From: an uncultured Bacteroidota bacterium
Lineage (GTDB): Bacteria; Bacteroidota; Bacteroidia; Chitinophagales; Chitinophagaceae
Assembly (NCBI GenBank): GCA_903887415.1
Contig: CAISPO010000071.1
Coordinates: 62,001 to 126,000, forward strand
DNA length: 64,000 bases
Direction: 5' to 3'
A program made the position numbers and the translations under genes. The notes beneath the pieces are model-generated. The model saw only the letters and a list, made by a program, of their open reading frames with translations. It was not told the origin of the DNA and did not search any database. Shown piece by piece: positions 1-7,568 of the stretch. Every line of letters starts with the position of its first letter. Position 1 is the first letter of the stretch.

Positions 1-270
1 CTAGATACCCGCATCGATGAAGCAGGAATACACTACCGGCTTTTCCCCGCCCAGTGGCACGAAAACGTTATCCCCTGGAGCGATATATATAAGACAGAGC
101 TGCGCGACGTGATCATATACCCGCGGTACGTTACGACCTATGAGACATACGCAGTGTCAGATAAATATGGGCTTTACCTGTTTCTCACAGATGGCCGGAG
201 GCTGATTATAGGTACAAAGAAACCGGATGAGATCGAGCAGGCAATAGCACAATATCGCTGGCAACGTTAA
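1..270 (+). CDS. C-terminal fragment of a hypothetical protein
   Basis: The reading frame is open from the first base and ends at TAA 268-270, giving the last 89 residues of a protein that begins outside the window. The visible part is soluble, rich in aromatic and charged residues, and ends in alternating beta-like segments and a final helix (PDEIEQAIAQYRWQR). This pattern, with a strand-rich core and a closing helix after a T-K-K-P-D turn, resembles bacterial PH-like domains, but that is an inference from shape only. It lies 10 nt before the next gene on the same strand, so the two may be co-transcribed. Function unknown. Confidence 0.6.
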   Translation, partial: LDTRIDEAGIHYRLFPAQWHENVIPWSDIYKTELRDVIIYPRYVTTYETYAVSDKYGLYLFLTDGRRLIIGTKKPDEIEQAIAQYRWQR

Positions 271-280
271 AAACAAAAAG

Positions 281-1204
281 ATGATGAAATATTTTTTTTG
301 CATACTGTTACTGGCCTCATCACTTGGGCTTCATGCCCAGGATGATGGCCAACCATTTATCCTCACCCTCGGTATAGCGCAAGACGGCGGCTACCCGCAC
401 ATGGGCTGCACAAAACCATGCTGCACAATGGCATGGGCCAACGACTCTATGAAAAGATGGGTAGTATGCCTGGCGCTGGTGGACCCTGCGACCAAAAAGT
501 GGTGGCTGTTTGAAGCCACTCCGGACATTAAGGAGCAACTCCATTTCTTTCAAACGCTCACGCATGGGCAATATCACTTCCTGCCGGATGGCATATTTGT
601 GACCCATGCACACATAGGCCACTATACCGGCCTTATGGAACTGGGACGCGAAGTAATGAGCACAAATAACCTTCCGGTATATGCGCTGCCCAAAATGAAA
701 ACATACCTGGAAACAAATGGCCCCTGGAGCCAGTTGGTGAGCCTGCATAATATTGCGCTGCAGCCGTTGCAGGCAGACTCACCCATTCGTCTTACTGATA
801 AGATCACTGTCACGGCATTTACCGTCCCCCACCGCGATGAATATTCAGAAACAGCCGGATTCAGGATAAACACCGGTAATAAAAAATACCTCTTCATCCC
901 CGACATCAACAAATGGGATAAGTGGGACCGGAGTATAGTAAATGAAGTAAAAAACGTGGACATTGCATTCCTTGATGCCACCTTTTATGATAGTAACGAG
1001 CTTCCCGGCCGGAACATGAGTACGGTCCCCCACCCCTTCGTCAATGAAACAATGCAGTTATTCGACAAGGAATCTGCCGCTACAAAGGCAAAAGTCTGCT
1101 TCATTCATTTCAATCACACCAACCCGTTACTATGGGATACAACAAAACAACAAGAAGTAGAGAAAGCAGGTTTTAAATTTGCAAAGCAAGGAAAGGAATA
1201 CTAG
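281..1204 (+). CDS. Exported metallo-beta-lactamase-fold hydrolase (PqqB-like)
   Basis: A 307-residue protein with an N-terminal signal peptide (about residues 1-20, ending LGLHAQ), so it probably works in the periplasm. The metal-binding signature T-H-A-H-I-G-H of the metallo-beta-lactamase fold is at residues 108-114 (H109, H111, H114), and later acidic and His residues (FLDATFYD, FIHFNHTN) can complete the site. The N-terminal segment with G-I-A-Q-D-G-G-Y-P-H and closely spaced cysteines resembles the PqqB branch of the fold. No other pqq genes are nearby, so a role in PQQ synthesis is not supported; an exported hydrolase of unknown substrate is the safer reading. The start is chosen for the signal peptide; the second Met is equally possible. 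Confidence 0.85.
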   Translation: MMKYFFCILLLASSLGLHAQDDGQPFILTLGIAQDGGYPHMGCTKPCCTMAWANDSMKRWVVCLALVDPATKKWWLFEATPDIKEQLHFFQTLTHGQYHFLPDGIFVTHAHIGHYTGLMELGREVMSTNNLPVYALPKMKTYLETNGPWSQLVSLHNIALQPLQADSPIRLTDKITVTAFTVPHRDEYSETAGFRINTGNKKYLFIPDINKWDKWDRSIVNEVKNVDIAFLDATFYDSNELPGRNMSTVPHPFVNETMQLFDKESAATKAKVCFIHFNHTNPLLWDTTKQQEVEKAGFKFAKQGKEY

Positions 1205-1274
1205 CTAAGCGTGTAAAGTTGCCGGGCCTCGCAGGGGGAAATCAGAAAAATCCTTTAATCCAGAAAATCAAGGT

Positions 1275-1763
1275 TCAGACTAGTGTCTTCAGCATCCACA
1301 GATCACATCCAAAATGCCCGGAGTCACCAAGCGGTCCATTGAGGTAAGTAAACCCGCATCGTTCATACAATCGCATTGCGTTCTTGAGCTCAGGCATAGT
1401 TTCCAGATAGACTTGTCTAAACCGAAATTTAGCAGCTGATTCAAAGCATTTTTCAATGAGCATTTTACCATAACCCTTGCCCCTGGCTTCTGGCAGCAGG
1501 TAGAGTTTTACCAATTCACAACAACCCGCCGGCAAGCCGCTGGTAGGATATATACCCAAACCTCCAACGATCACGCCTTCCAATTCCAGTATCCAATACT
1601 CAGAATGCGGTGCGGAGAATAGTGTATGTAGGTCATCGGTAGTAGGATCATAATACACAGTGCCCGGCTTGTTCGCTTTGAACTCTGCAAGCACAGCCCT
1701 TATAATCCTCGCTATTTCGGGATTATCTGCCTTTTGTATTAAGCGTAACACTGCCGTTTGCAT
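1275..1763 (-). CDS. GNAT family N-acetyltransferase
   Basis: About 162 residues beginning MQTAVLRLIQKAD. The central LVKLYLLPEARGKGYGKML segment is the acetyl-CoA binding motif A of GNAT enzymes (basic residue, then G-x-G-K/Y), followed by the typical strand-helix with an ARRLYERCGF-like end (AMRLYERCGF). It would transfer an acetyl group from acetyl-CoA to an amine; the substrate cannot be told. The frame can be extended to a TTG at 1781, but the internal ATG at 1763 is the more likely start. Upstream it faces the divergent peptidase gene at 1826, and the two 5' ends are 62 bp apart. Confidence 0.85.
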   Translation of the reverse strand: MQTAVLRLIQKADNPEIARIIRAVLAEFKANKPGTVYYDPTTDDLHTLFSAPHSEYWILELEGVIVGGLGIYPTSGLPAGCCELVKLYLLPEARGKGYGKMLIEKCFESAAKFRFRQVYLETMPELKNAMRLYERCGFTYLNGPLGDSGHFGCDLWMLKTLV

Positions 1764-1797
1764 ATTGCAAATAAAACCCAATTTTGGGTATTTGTCG

Positions 1798-1805
1798 TAA
1801 TTTTG
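1798..1805 (+). promoter_or_regulatory. Bacteroidota -7 box (TAATTTTG)
   Basis: TAATTTTG fits the Bacteroidota primary sigma factor -7 element TAnnTTTG and lies 20 bp before the ATG of the M28 peptidase gene at 1826. No well-spaced -33 TTG is visible, so this is a partial match. Confidence 0.35.
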
Positions 1806-1825
1806 CGCTCTTTAAAGCGAGTACC

Positions 1826-3562
1826 ATGAAGCTATTCACAATTATTATTATCGCCGCACTAGCCATATGTTTTGATGCACGTGCGCAATCAAATACCACC
1901 AGTACAGATACGCTTGCCGCCAAGATAATGCTGGGAAATTATGACCCGACAGCTTACTTACCCACCACAATTATCAACAACCACGACAGCATAAGCCATG
2001 GGGTGAACGCCCGTATATCGCCTGATTCTCTACACGCCACGCTCGATATACTAAGAACATTCACCAATCGCAATACAGGATCTGATACGCTATCGTCAAC
2101 GAAGGGTATTGGCGCTGCCCGCCGTTGGGTTTACTCCAAATTTCAGCAGATAGGCGCAGCAAACGAGAACAGGCTCATTCCCTCCTATCTTCAGTTCGAT
2201 CTTTCTATTTGCAGCATAGCTCAGCACCGGGATATTTTTGCGGTGCTTCCGGGTTCAGACACTACCGACAGGTCTGTAGTTATTATTGAAGGCCACATAG
2301 ACAGCCGTGATTCCAATGTTTGCGATACATCGCTTGCCGCACAAGGAATTGAAGACAATGGCAGCGGCACAGCCCTGGTACTGGAGCTTGCCCGTGTTAT
2401 GAGCAGGTATTATTACAAGCGCACTATCGTATTTATTGTGACCATTGGCGAGGAGCAAGGCCTGTACGGTGCTCAGGCATTTGCCAACTATGCTCATGCT
2501 ACCGGCATTAAGATAAATGGTGTGCTCAACAATGATGTTGTTGGCGGCATCATTTGTGGCCATACCTCATCCGCGCCAAGTTGTCCTGGCTATGAAGACA
2601 TAGACAGTACTCATGTGCGGCTGTTCTCCTATGGCGGTTTCAACTCTTTTCACAAAGGCCTGTCCAGGTACATAAAACTGGCTTACAACGAACGAATATT
2701 ACCTATTGCCACTGTGCCTATGGGCATCAATATCATGACGCCCGAAGACCGCACCGGCAGGGGCGGCGACCATATACCATTTCGCGGGCTCAACTACCCT
2801 GCCATGCGCTTTACAGCCGAGAACGAAGCTGGTGATGCAGACGTAGCCAGCGGCTCCTATACCGACCGACAGCACACTTCCCGCGACAGTATTGGTATAG
2901 ACATAAACGGAGATGGCATTATAGACAGTTTCTGGGTTGACTTCGACTACCTCGCCCGCAATGCAGTGATAAACGCAAACGCCGCCGGCATGATGGGCAT
3001 AGCGCCTATGACCCCTGATTTCACACTATCCACAAACGGGGTAAATAACCTTGTCGTCAATATTACCACGCATCCGGAGTACCTCAACTATAAGATCGGG
3101 GTACGCACTACTACTAATGACTGGGACTCCGTTTACCAATTTACCGGTTCACTTACGGATACACTTATTGTACCACTGGCCAATTATATCGTAAGCGTTT
3201 CGTCCGTTGATTCAAATGGTGTAGAAAGCCTGTTCTCCGAGGAGAAGACTGCAAACGTAACAGCAGTAAACAACATAGTCGCTGCACCAAAGCCCATAGA
3301 GCTGCTGCAAAACAAACCAAACCCGGCCGATGAGGCTACTATGATCTCTGTCCAGATAAATGATAAGATCAGCTACAAAGACACCTATATATCCATCCGC
3401 GACATGAACGGCAAAGAAGTGGAGCGCACCGCTATCACACTTAATAACGGCATAAATGAAATTATGTACTGGCACGGCTATAATATGGCTGGCACCTTTA
3501 TTTATACATTGGTGATCGATGGCAAAACTATTGAATCAAAAAGAATGGTGTTTACCAATTGA
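1826..3562 (+). CDS. Secreted M28-family zinc peptidase with T9SS sorting domain
   Basis: A 578-residue protein. The signal peptide is MKLFTIIIIAALAICFDARAQ; the frame runs 14 codons further upstream, but the ATG at 1826 gives the clean signal and follows the -7 box. The M28 aminopeptidase core is visible: GHIDS (H157, D159), EDNGSG (D177), GEEQG (catalytic E209, E210), NNDVVGG and GGDHIPF. After the peptidase domain comes an Ig/fibronectin-like stretch and then a type A T9SS C-terminal domain (LLQNKPNPADEAT near residue 490, then strands ending KRMVFTN). Expected to be exported by Sec, passed through the T9SS and released or anchored at the surface, where it would trim peptides. Confidence 0.9.
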   Translation: MKLFTIIIIAALAICFDARAQSNTTSTDTLAAKIMLGNYDPTAYLPTTIINNHDSISHGVNARISPDSLHATLDILRTFTNRNTGSDTLSSTKGIGAARRWVYSKFQQIGAANENRLIPSYLQFDLSICSIAQHRDIFAVLPGSDTTDRSVVIIEGHIDSRDSNVCDTSLAAQGIEDNGSGTALVLELARVMSRYYYKRTIVFIVTIGEEQGLYGAQAFANYAHATGIKINGVLNNDVVGGIICGHTSSAPSCPGYEDIDSTHVRLFSYGGFNSFHKGLSRYIKLAYNERILPIATVPMGINIMTPEDRTGRGGDHIPFRGLNYPAMRFTAENEAGDADVASGSYTDRQHTSRDSIGIDINGDGIIDSFWVDFDYLARNAVINANAAGMMGIAPMTPDFTLSTNGVNNLVVNITTHPEYLNYKIGVRTTTNDWDSVYQFTGSLTDTLIVPLANYIVSVSSVDSNGVESLFSEEKTANVTAVNNIVAAPKPIELLQNKPNPADEATMISVQINDKISYKDTYISIRDMNGKEVERTAITLNNGINEIMYWHGYNMAGTFIYTLVIDGKTIESKRMVFTN

Positions 3563-3604
3563 AACCCGGAAGAATTCCAGGCGCTATATGAGTATAGGAA
3601 ACAA

Positions 3605-3636
3605 TCCTAATTCCTAATTCCTAATTACCAATTCCC
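3605..3636 (+). repeat. A/T-rich leader repeat (TCCTAAT units)
   Basis: Four imperfect copies of a 7-8 bp unit (TCCTAAT, TTCCTAAT, TACCAAT) sit directly before the GTG start at 3640. Similar AATTCC or TTTTGAATTT strings precede other starts in this window (near 6690, 40304, 43141, 52064, 54282). Confidence 0.6.
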
Positions 3637-3639
3637 AAA

Positions 3640-4089
3640 GTGAAACTAAAACAACAGCTTTACCTCCTTTGCGGTGAATACATCACTAACCGTGAGGCAG
3701 AAATCAAGAAAGTGATCGCCGAGGCGAGAGAGGCGGCGGCCAACGAAACCAAAAGCAGCGCAGGCGATAAATACGAGACCGGCCGTGAGACCATGCAACA
3801 GGAAATAGACCTGAACATCACGCGCCTCAATGAACTGGGCAAACTAAAGCAAACACTGGAGCGTATTATCCCCGAGCAGACCAGTAGCAGCGTAGTTCCC
3901 GGCTCAATAGTACGCACCACCAACGGCAACTACTACATCGCTATTGGTGCGGGCAAGTTAAAGATCGGTGACAATACTTATTACGCCATCTCTGCAGAAT
4001 CACCTATTGGCGAAAAATTAGCCGGCCAAAAGGCCGGCTATACATTTGAGTTCAATAATAGAAAGGTCACTATTGATGGTGTAAATTAG
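3640..4089 (+). CDS. GreA/GreB C-terminal-like protein with N-terminal coiled coil
   Basis: 149 residues starting at a GTG. Residues about 10-80 are a charged helical stretch (REAEIKKVIAEAREAAANE then LNITRLNELGKLKQTLERI), as in the coiled coil of transcript-cleavage factors. Residues about 85-149 are strand-rich (PGSIVRTTNGNYYIAIGAGKL, then AISAESPIGEKLAGQKAGY), matching the FKBP-like C-terminal domain of GreA/GreB, where the loop S-P-I-G-x-x-L-x-G-x-x-x-G is typical. Such short proteins in Bacteroidota are often mislabelled 3-oxoacyl-ACP synthase. A role at RNA polymerase is inferred from the fold only. Its TAG overlaps the stop of the convergent downstream gene. Confidence 0.75.
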   Translation: MKLKQQLYLLCGEYITNREAEIKKVIAEAREAAANETKSSAGDKYETGRETMQQEIDLNITRLNELGKLKQTLERIIPEQTSSSVVPGSIVRTTNGNYYIAIGAGKLKIGDNTYYAISAESPIGEKLAGQKAGYTFEFNNRKVTIDGVN

Positions 4090-4832
4090 TTTTTAGCGCC
4101 GTTTAGTTCGCCAAGTGGCTTATGGCAGCAGTGCAGGTCGCACTTTATGCCAGCGTTGAACAAAAGCGCACGGTCATAAATGCGGCTCATTGGATCGCCG
4201 GGCACATTTACAGTTAGTGATGTGATCATTTTCTGGTATGATGGGCTGAGCCATACACTCATGTGGCTGCATATTTTGTACTGGAAATCTATTTTTAAAA
4301 GCAACGCAGCCGCCATGTCATTGTTCTTGTAGTCCATAGATACCGTCGAACCATCGCTCAGGCCGGAAGTAGCCATTTTGCTTTTAAAATTATACAGGGC
4401 CTCAAAACCTGCGCCGGGGCTAACAGAATATTTCTTACCTGCATTATAGGAGCGGGATATGGTCAATGGCACGGCAACATGGGGATCTACGATCGTATAT
4501 TTTACGGAGTTTTTTTGTGAAGCTATCACCGGATTTTGATTGGGACCGGCAACACAACCACCTGTTCCGCCGGGGCCTAACACAAAGCTAAGTCCGGTTT
4601 GCAAATAGCCAATGCCTGATTCGATTTGCCATTTACCGAAGTTGCGCCCAATGTTTAACTGCCCTTGTTCTGCCAGTACGCTTTGGTGATTAGCCGGGTG
4701 CATGTCCGGCAATATACTGAACGCGGAATTCGCAGATCCCGCGCCAACTCCTGCTTTCACATAATAGCCATCCTGTGCTGAAGCCGCGGAACAAGAACAA
4801 GCAAAAGCAAAAAGTGTGATCAATTTTTTCAT
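4086..4832 (-). CDS. Outer membrane beta-barrel protein (PorT/OMP_b-brl type)
   Basis: 248 residues with signal peptide MKKLITLFAFACSCSAASAQ. The mature part begins with the G-x-x-Y-V-K-A-G-V-G-x-G-S pattern of small Bacteroidota barrels and alternates amphipathic strands with loops (FGKWQIESGIGYLQTGLSF; MSVWLSPSYQKMI). The last strand is followed by a short His/Cys-rich tail (LHCCHKPLGELNGAKN), so the chain does not end on the usual aromatic residue. Predicted outer membrane location, function unknown. Convergent with the gene at 3640, sharing the bases of the two stop codons (4086-4089). A good promoter lies at 4853-4883. Confidence 0.75.
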   Translation of the reverse strand: MKKLITLFAFACSCSAASAQDGYYVKAGVGAGSANSAFSILPDMHPANHQSVLAEQGQLNIGRNFGKWQIESGIGYLQTGLSFVLGPGGTGGCVAGPNQNPVIASQKNSVKYTIVDPHVAVPLTISRSYNAGKKYSVSPGAGFEALYNFKSKMATSGLSDGSTVSMDYKNNDMAAALLLKIDFQYKICSHMSVWLSPSYQKMITSLTVNVPGDPMSRIYDRALLFNAGIKCDLHCCHKPLGELNGAKN

Positions 4833-4852
4833 AAGCCGCTTTTTTTGTTACC

Positions 4853-4883
4853 TAAAGATATTAATACAACGAGTAAAACACAA
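4853..4883 (-). promoter_or_regulatory. Promoter TTG-N20-TATCTTTA
   Basis: Read on the minus strand, TTG (4883-4881) is followed after 20 bp by TATCTTTA (4860-4853), close to the Bacteroidota consensus TTG-N19-TAnnTTTG. It lies 20 bp before the start of the beta-barrel gene ending at 4086. Confidence 0.45.
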
Positions 4884-4930
4884 ATAAATTGTTCGTATTA
4901 ACCATAGGTTAAACCTGCACCATTATTGCA

Positions 4931-5944
4931 CTACAGGTACTTTTCCAGTTCCTGCTTAATGATATACAGGGGCGATGCAATCGCATTGATGTACTGGAAA
5001 TTCCCATCCCGATCATTCTTTATAGAAAGCTGTATGCCGCTTGCCTCACTTTGCACAGCATTGGCTACATACTTATCTTTTTCGGCATCGTAATATAAAT
5101 AAGGTGCTCCCGAAGAACCAAATCTGAAATAGCCCTTTACCAAGTAACGGTATCCCTCAAAAATATAATTGCCGCCTACATCATCATTAAAAATGCCGAA
5201 ATGGTCCAGCATACCTTCTATTTGCGCTTCATTGAGCAGCCTGCCTGTAGGGCCGCTGGGAGAGCTTTGCAGGCAATAAAACTTTTCAGCATCCTCATCC
5301 AGGAAGCGAAAATCCACATCTATACTTGGTATTTTGCCTACAATCTCCTGCGGTGTATTTACAATGCGGTACAATGCTATATCGGCGCTATAAAAAGCAT
5401 TTACAAGCTCTACCTCCACCAGGAAGGTGTGCTTATGAGAGTCGTTGTCATAAAGCAGCTTGCCTGGCGCAAAGAGATGAGAAAGCGATGTATCGCCATA
5501 AAAAGTATTATCCCGGAACTGGAAAATAAGATGCGGCTTGCAGATATTCTTTTGCGCCAGTGTCACCCACCGGGTATCAAATCGTTTCTGTTTCAGAATG
5601 TTTGCTATGGTTTGCAGACTGGCAGGATCTGTATTATTGAGATACCTTTTCTGTGTGTATTCATCCAGGAAGTAATGCTGGTCCAAAAAGCGCGTCTGGG
5701 AGCCGTCCAGTATAGGGAACAGTTCTTTTTTAAAAATCGCTTCATCAATGGATTTATAAAAGCCCGCAGGTATCCTTAGATTATGCGCCACGCTCAGGAA
5801 GTAACCCTTCCCGATATGGAAGGCACAAATGTTATTCTCAAAGCTGCGCTTCTGAGGGTCTTCCGGGTTATACACCCACATGATACGCTGAAGGGGTGAG
5901 GTCTGCTCGTCTATGAGGCGTTGTTTGTTGTGGATCATTTGCAA
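4931..5944 (-). CDS. Cytosolic trypsin-like serine peptidase homologue
   Basis: 337 residues without signal peptide or membrane segment. Three spaced motifs match the chymotrypsin/trypsin triad: F-L-S-V-A-H-N (H54, compare TAAHC), S-A-D-I-A-L-Y (D188, compare DIALL) and F-G-S-S-G-A-P-Y (S278, compare GDSGGP). The Asp before the nucleophile Ser is replaced by Ser, as in some divergent family members. The stretch between His and Asp is long (about 130 residues) and carries an insert rich in aromatic and charged residues. Activity is inferred from the triad; substrate unknown. It is followed, on the same strand, by nothing and preceded upstream by the broken VapC-like gene 22 bp away. A protease next to a toxin-antitoxin pair hints at an accessory or defence role, which is speculative. 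Confidence 0.7.
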   Translation of the reverse strand: MQMIHNKQRLIDEQTSPLQRIMWVYNPEDPQKRSFENNICAFHIGKGYFLSVAHNLRIPAGFYKSIDEAIFKKELFPILDGSQTRFLDQHYFLDEYTQKRYLNNTDPASLQTIANILKQKRFDTRWVTLAQKNICKPHLIFQFRDNTFYGDTSLSHLFAPGKLLYDNDSHKHTFLVEVELVNAFYSADIALYRIVNTPQEIVGKIPSIDVDFRFLDEDAEKFYCLQSSPSGPTGRLLNEAQIEGMLDHFGIFNDDVGGNYIFEGYRYLVKGYFRFGSSGAPYLYYDAEKDKYVANAVQSEASGIQLSIKNDRDGNFQYINAIASPLYIIKQELEKYL

Positions 5945-5966
5945 ATAAAGTGAATAGGCAGAGAAA

Positions 5967-6325
5967 TCAGCCCCATGAATTTAATATGATTAGATGGGGA
6001 ATGCCTTCGAAATCTGCAATATTTCTTGTTATTAGTGTAAATTTATTTACTACCGCTGTTGCAGCAATAATTGCATCGGGAAGTTTAAGCCGATAGTTTT
6101 TTCGGATGTCAATCCCTTTTAAAATTATTGATTCATCCATATAATAAACTGTGCTCGTCTTAACAAAACTTTTCAAAACGTGCAACTCAGTCTTCGTTGC
6201 GCTTGGCGACGCAAGTAGCTCCATCCTTGTAATTACAGATATTTGCGCTTCGTGTCATAAATAAGATTGAGTGTTTTAGAAGGCAGTTTTTTATCAAGAT
6301 AATCAATGACTGCATTAGTATCCAT
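5967..6325 (-). pseudogene. PIN-domain toxin (VapC-like), frameshifted
   Basis: Two overlapping frames make one PIN protein. The first starts with the ATG at 6325 (MDTNAVIDYLDKKLPSK) and stops early at a TAA after 30 codons; the second carries Q-I-S-V-I-T-R-M-E-L-L and continues through L-P-D-A-I-I-A-A-T-A and L-I-T-R-N-I-A-D-F to the TGA at 5967. The typical PIN acidic residues are all present if the frames are joined (D2, the E of RMELL, the D of LPDAI, the D of NIADF). Adding one base around 6246-6250 (AAGCGC to AAGGCGC) restores a 119-residue protein. The ATG overlaps the antitoxin stop (TAATG). The lesion may be real, or a single-base error in the assembly. Confidence 0.8.
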
Positions 6326-6570
6326 TAAATATCTCTTTCCCATTCGTTTCTTATATCTTTAGCATATTGTTGTAATTCATTGTATCGCTCTTCAGTAAGA
6401 TTAAGAGCGCCCCAAAGGCCAGCATCCCTAAGTGTCTTTTTCACGGAACCATTTTTCACAAGTTTAGCTCTTTTATATACTCTTACCTCTACTTCATGGC
6501 CAATGTAATCAGAAGGCAAATGAATAGATATATCCTCTGTTTCCGGAGTAATGACTGTAGTTATCATCAA
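6325..6570 (-). CDS. VapB-like antitoxin
   Basis: 81 residues, starting MMITTVITPETEDISIHLP. The N-terminal half has short strands and the phrase L-P-S-D-Y-I-G-H-E-V-E-V-R-V-Y-K as in AbrB-like or small Bacteroidota antitoxins; the C-terminal half is helical and acidic/basic (LTEERYNELQQYAKDIRNEWERDI), suited to wrap a PIN toxin. Its TAA overlaps the ATG of the downstream PIN toxin frame by one base, the usual coupling of antitoxin-first pairs. It probably neutralises the toxin and represses the operon, but with the toxin frame broken it may be an orphan now. Confidence 0.7.
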   Translation of the reverse strand: MMITTVITPETEDISIHLPSDYIGHEVEVRVYKRAKLVKNGSVKKTLRDAGLWGALNLTEERYNELQQYAKDIRNEWERDI

Positions 6571-6652
6571 ACAAATTTACTATAATTTTCTTCCTTTTGT
6601 AACAAAAAGTATTACTTTAACGATGTACTATTGCCAACAACAGTTCATACAC

Positions 6653-6684
6653 TTTTTGAATTTTCATTTTTGAATTTTGAATTT
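6653..6684 (+). repeat. A/T-rich leader repeat (TTTTGAATTT units)
   Basis: Three tandem-like TTTTTGAATTT/TTTTGAATTT strings directly before the ATG at 6690. A nearly identical string stands before frr at 52064. Confidence 0.6.
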
Positions 6685-6689
6685 ATATT

Positions 6690-7550
6690 ATGCTCCAGAT
6701 AACCAACCTTTCCAAAACATACCCTAATGGCGTACAGGCGCTGAAGGATGTAACGCTCAATATTTCGAACGGAATGTTCGGCCTGCTGGGTCCCAATGGC
6801 GCAGGCAAGTCAACGCTGATGCGCACCATAGCCACTCTCCAGGATGCCGATTCCGGCACCATCATGTTTGGAGATATAGATGTGAGCAAACAAAAGCAGG
6901 AGCTGCGCAAAGTGCTGGGCTACCTGCCGCAGGAGTTTGGCGTTTACCCAAAAGTGTCTGCCGAGGAAATGCTACACTACATAGCCCGGCTTAAAGGCAT
7001 CGCCAATGACAAAGAACGGAAAGAGTTGGTAAAAGCACTATTGGAACAGGTGAACCTGTACAATCACCGCAGCAAATCGCTGGGCGGCTATTCCGGCGGC
7101 ATGAAGCAGCGCTTCGGTATAGCACAGGCCCTTATAGGCAATCCTAAGCTCATAATAGTAGATGAGCCCACAGCCGGCCTTGACCCTGCCGAACGCCTGC
7201 GGTTCAACAACCTGCTCAGCGAGATAGGTGAGAACATTGTGGTAATACTCTCTACCCATATTGTGGATGATGTAAGCGAGTTATGTAAAGACATGGCCAT
7301 AATAGCCGGCGGCAAAGTAGTGCAGCGCGGCAACCCTGAAGAACTGGTGCAAGGCCTTGAAAACAAAGTGTGGAGCAAGCGTGTGGGCAAGGACGAAGTG
7401 TCGCACTATCAATCTGAATATAAACTAATACTTGCCAAGCTCTCCGGAGGCTCTATGAAGGTGTACATCAATAACGATACAGACCCGGGGGATGGTTTCA
7501 AACCTGAACACGCCACACTCGAGGACATCTATTTCTCAAACATCTCCTGA
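6690..7550 (+). CDS. ABC transporter ATP-binding protein
   Basis: 286 residues. Walker A is GPNGAGKST (about residues 34-42), the signature is YSGGMKQRF (about 133-141), Walker B is LIIVDEPTAGLDPAE and the switch His follows (VVILSTHIVDD). This is the ATPase of an exporter of the ABC-2 class, driving the permease encoded 18 bp downstream (7569). The C-terminal 60 residues after the ATPase core (KVWSKRVGKDEV onward) are an accessory domain usual in the Bacteroidota pair of this ATPase with an M1-peptidase permease. The start follows an A/T-rich leader repeat rather than a Shine-Dalgarno site. Confidence 0.92.
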   Translation: MLQITNLSKTYPNGVQALKDVTLNISNGMFGLLGPNGAGKSTLMRTIATLQDADSGTIMFGDIDVSKQKQELRKVLGYLPQEFGVYPKVSAEEMLHYIARLKGIANDKERKELVKALLEQVNLYNHRSKSLGGYSGGMKQRFGIAQALIGNPKLIIVDEPTAGLDPAERLRFNNLLSEIGENIVVILSTHIVDDVSELCKDMAIIAGGKVVQRGNPEELVQGLENKVWSKRVGKDEVSHYQSEYKLILAKLSGGSMKVYINNDTDPGDGFKPEHATLEDIYFSNIS

Positions 7551-7568
7551 TCATTTTAACCATAAAAT

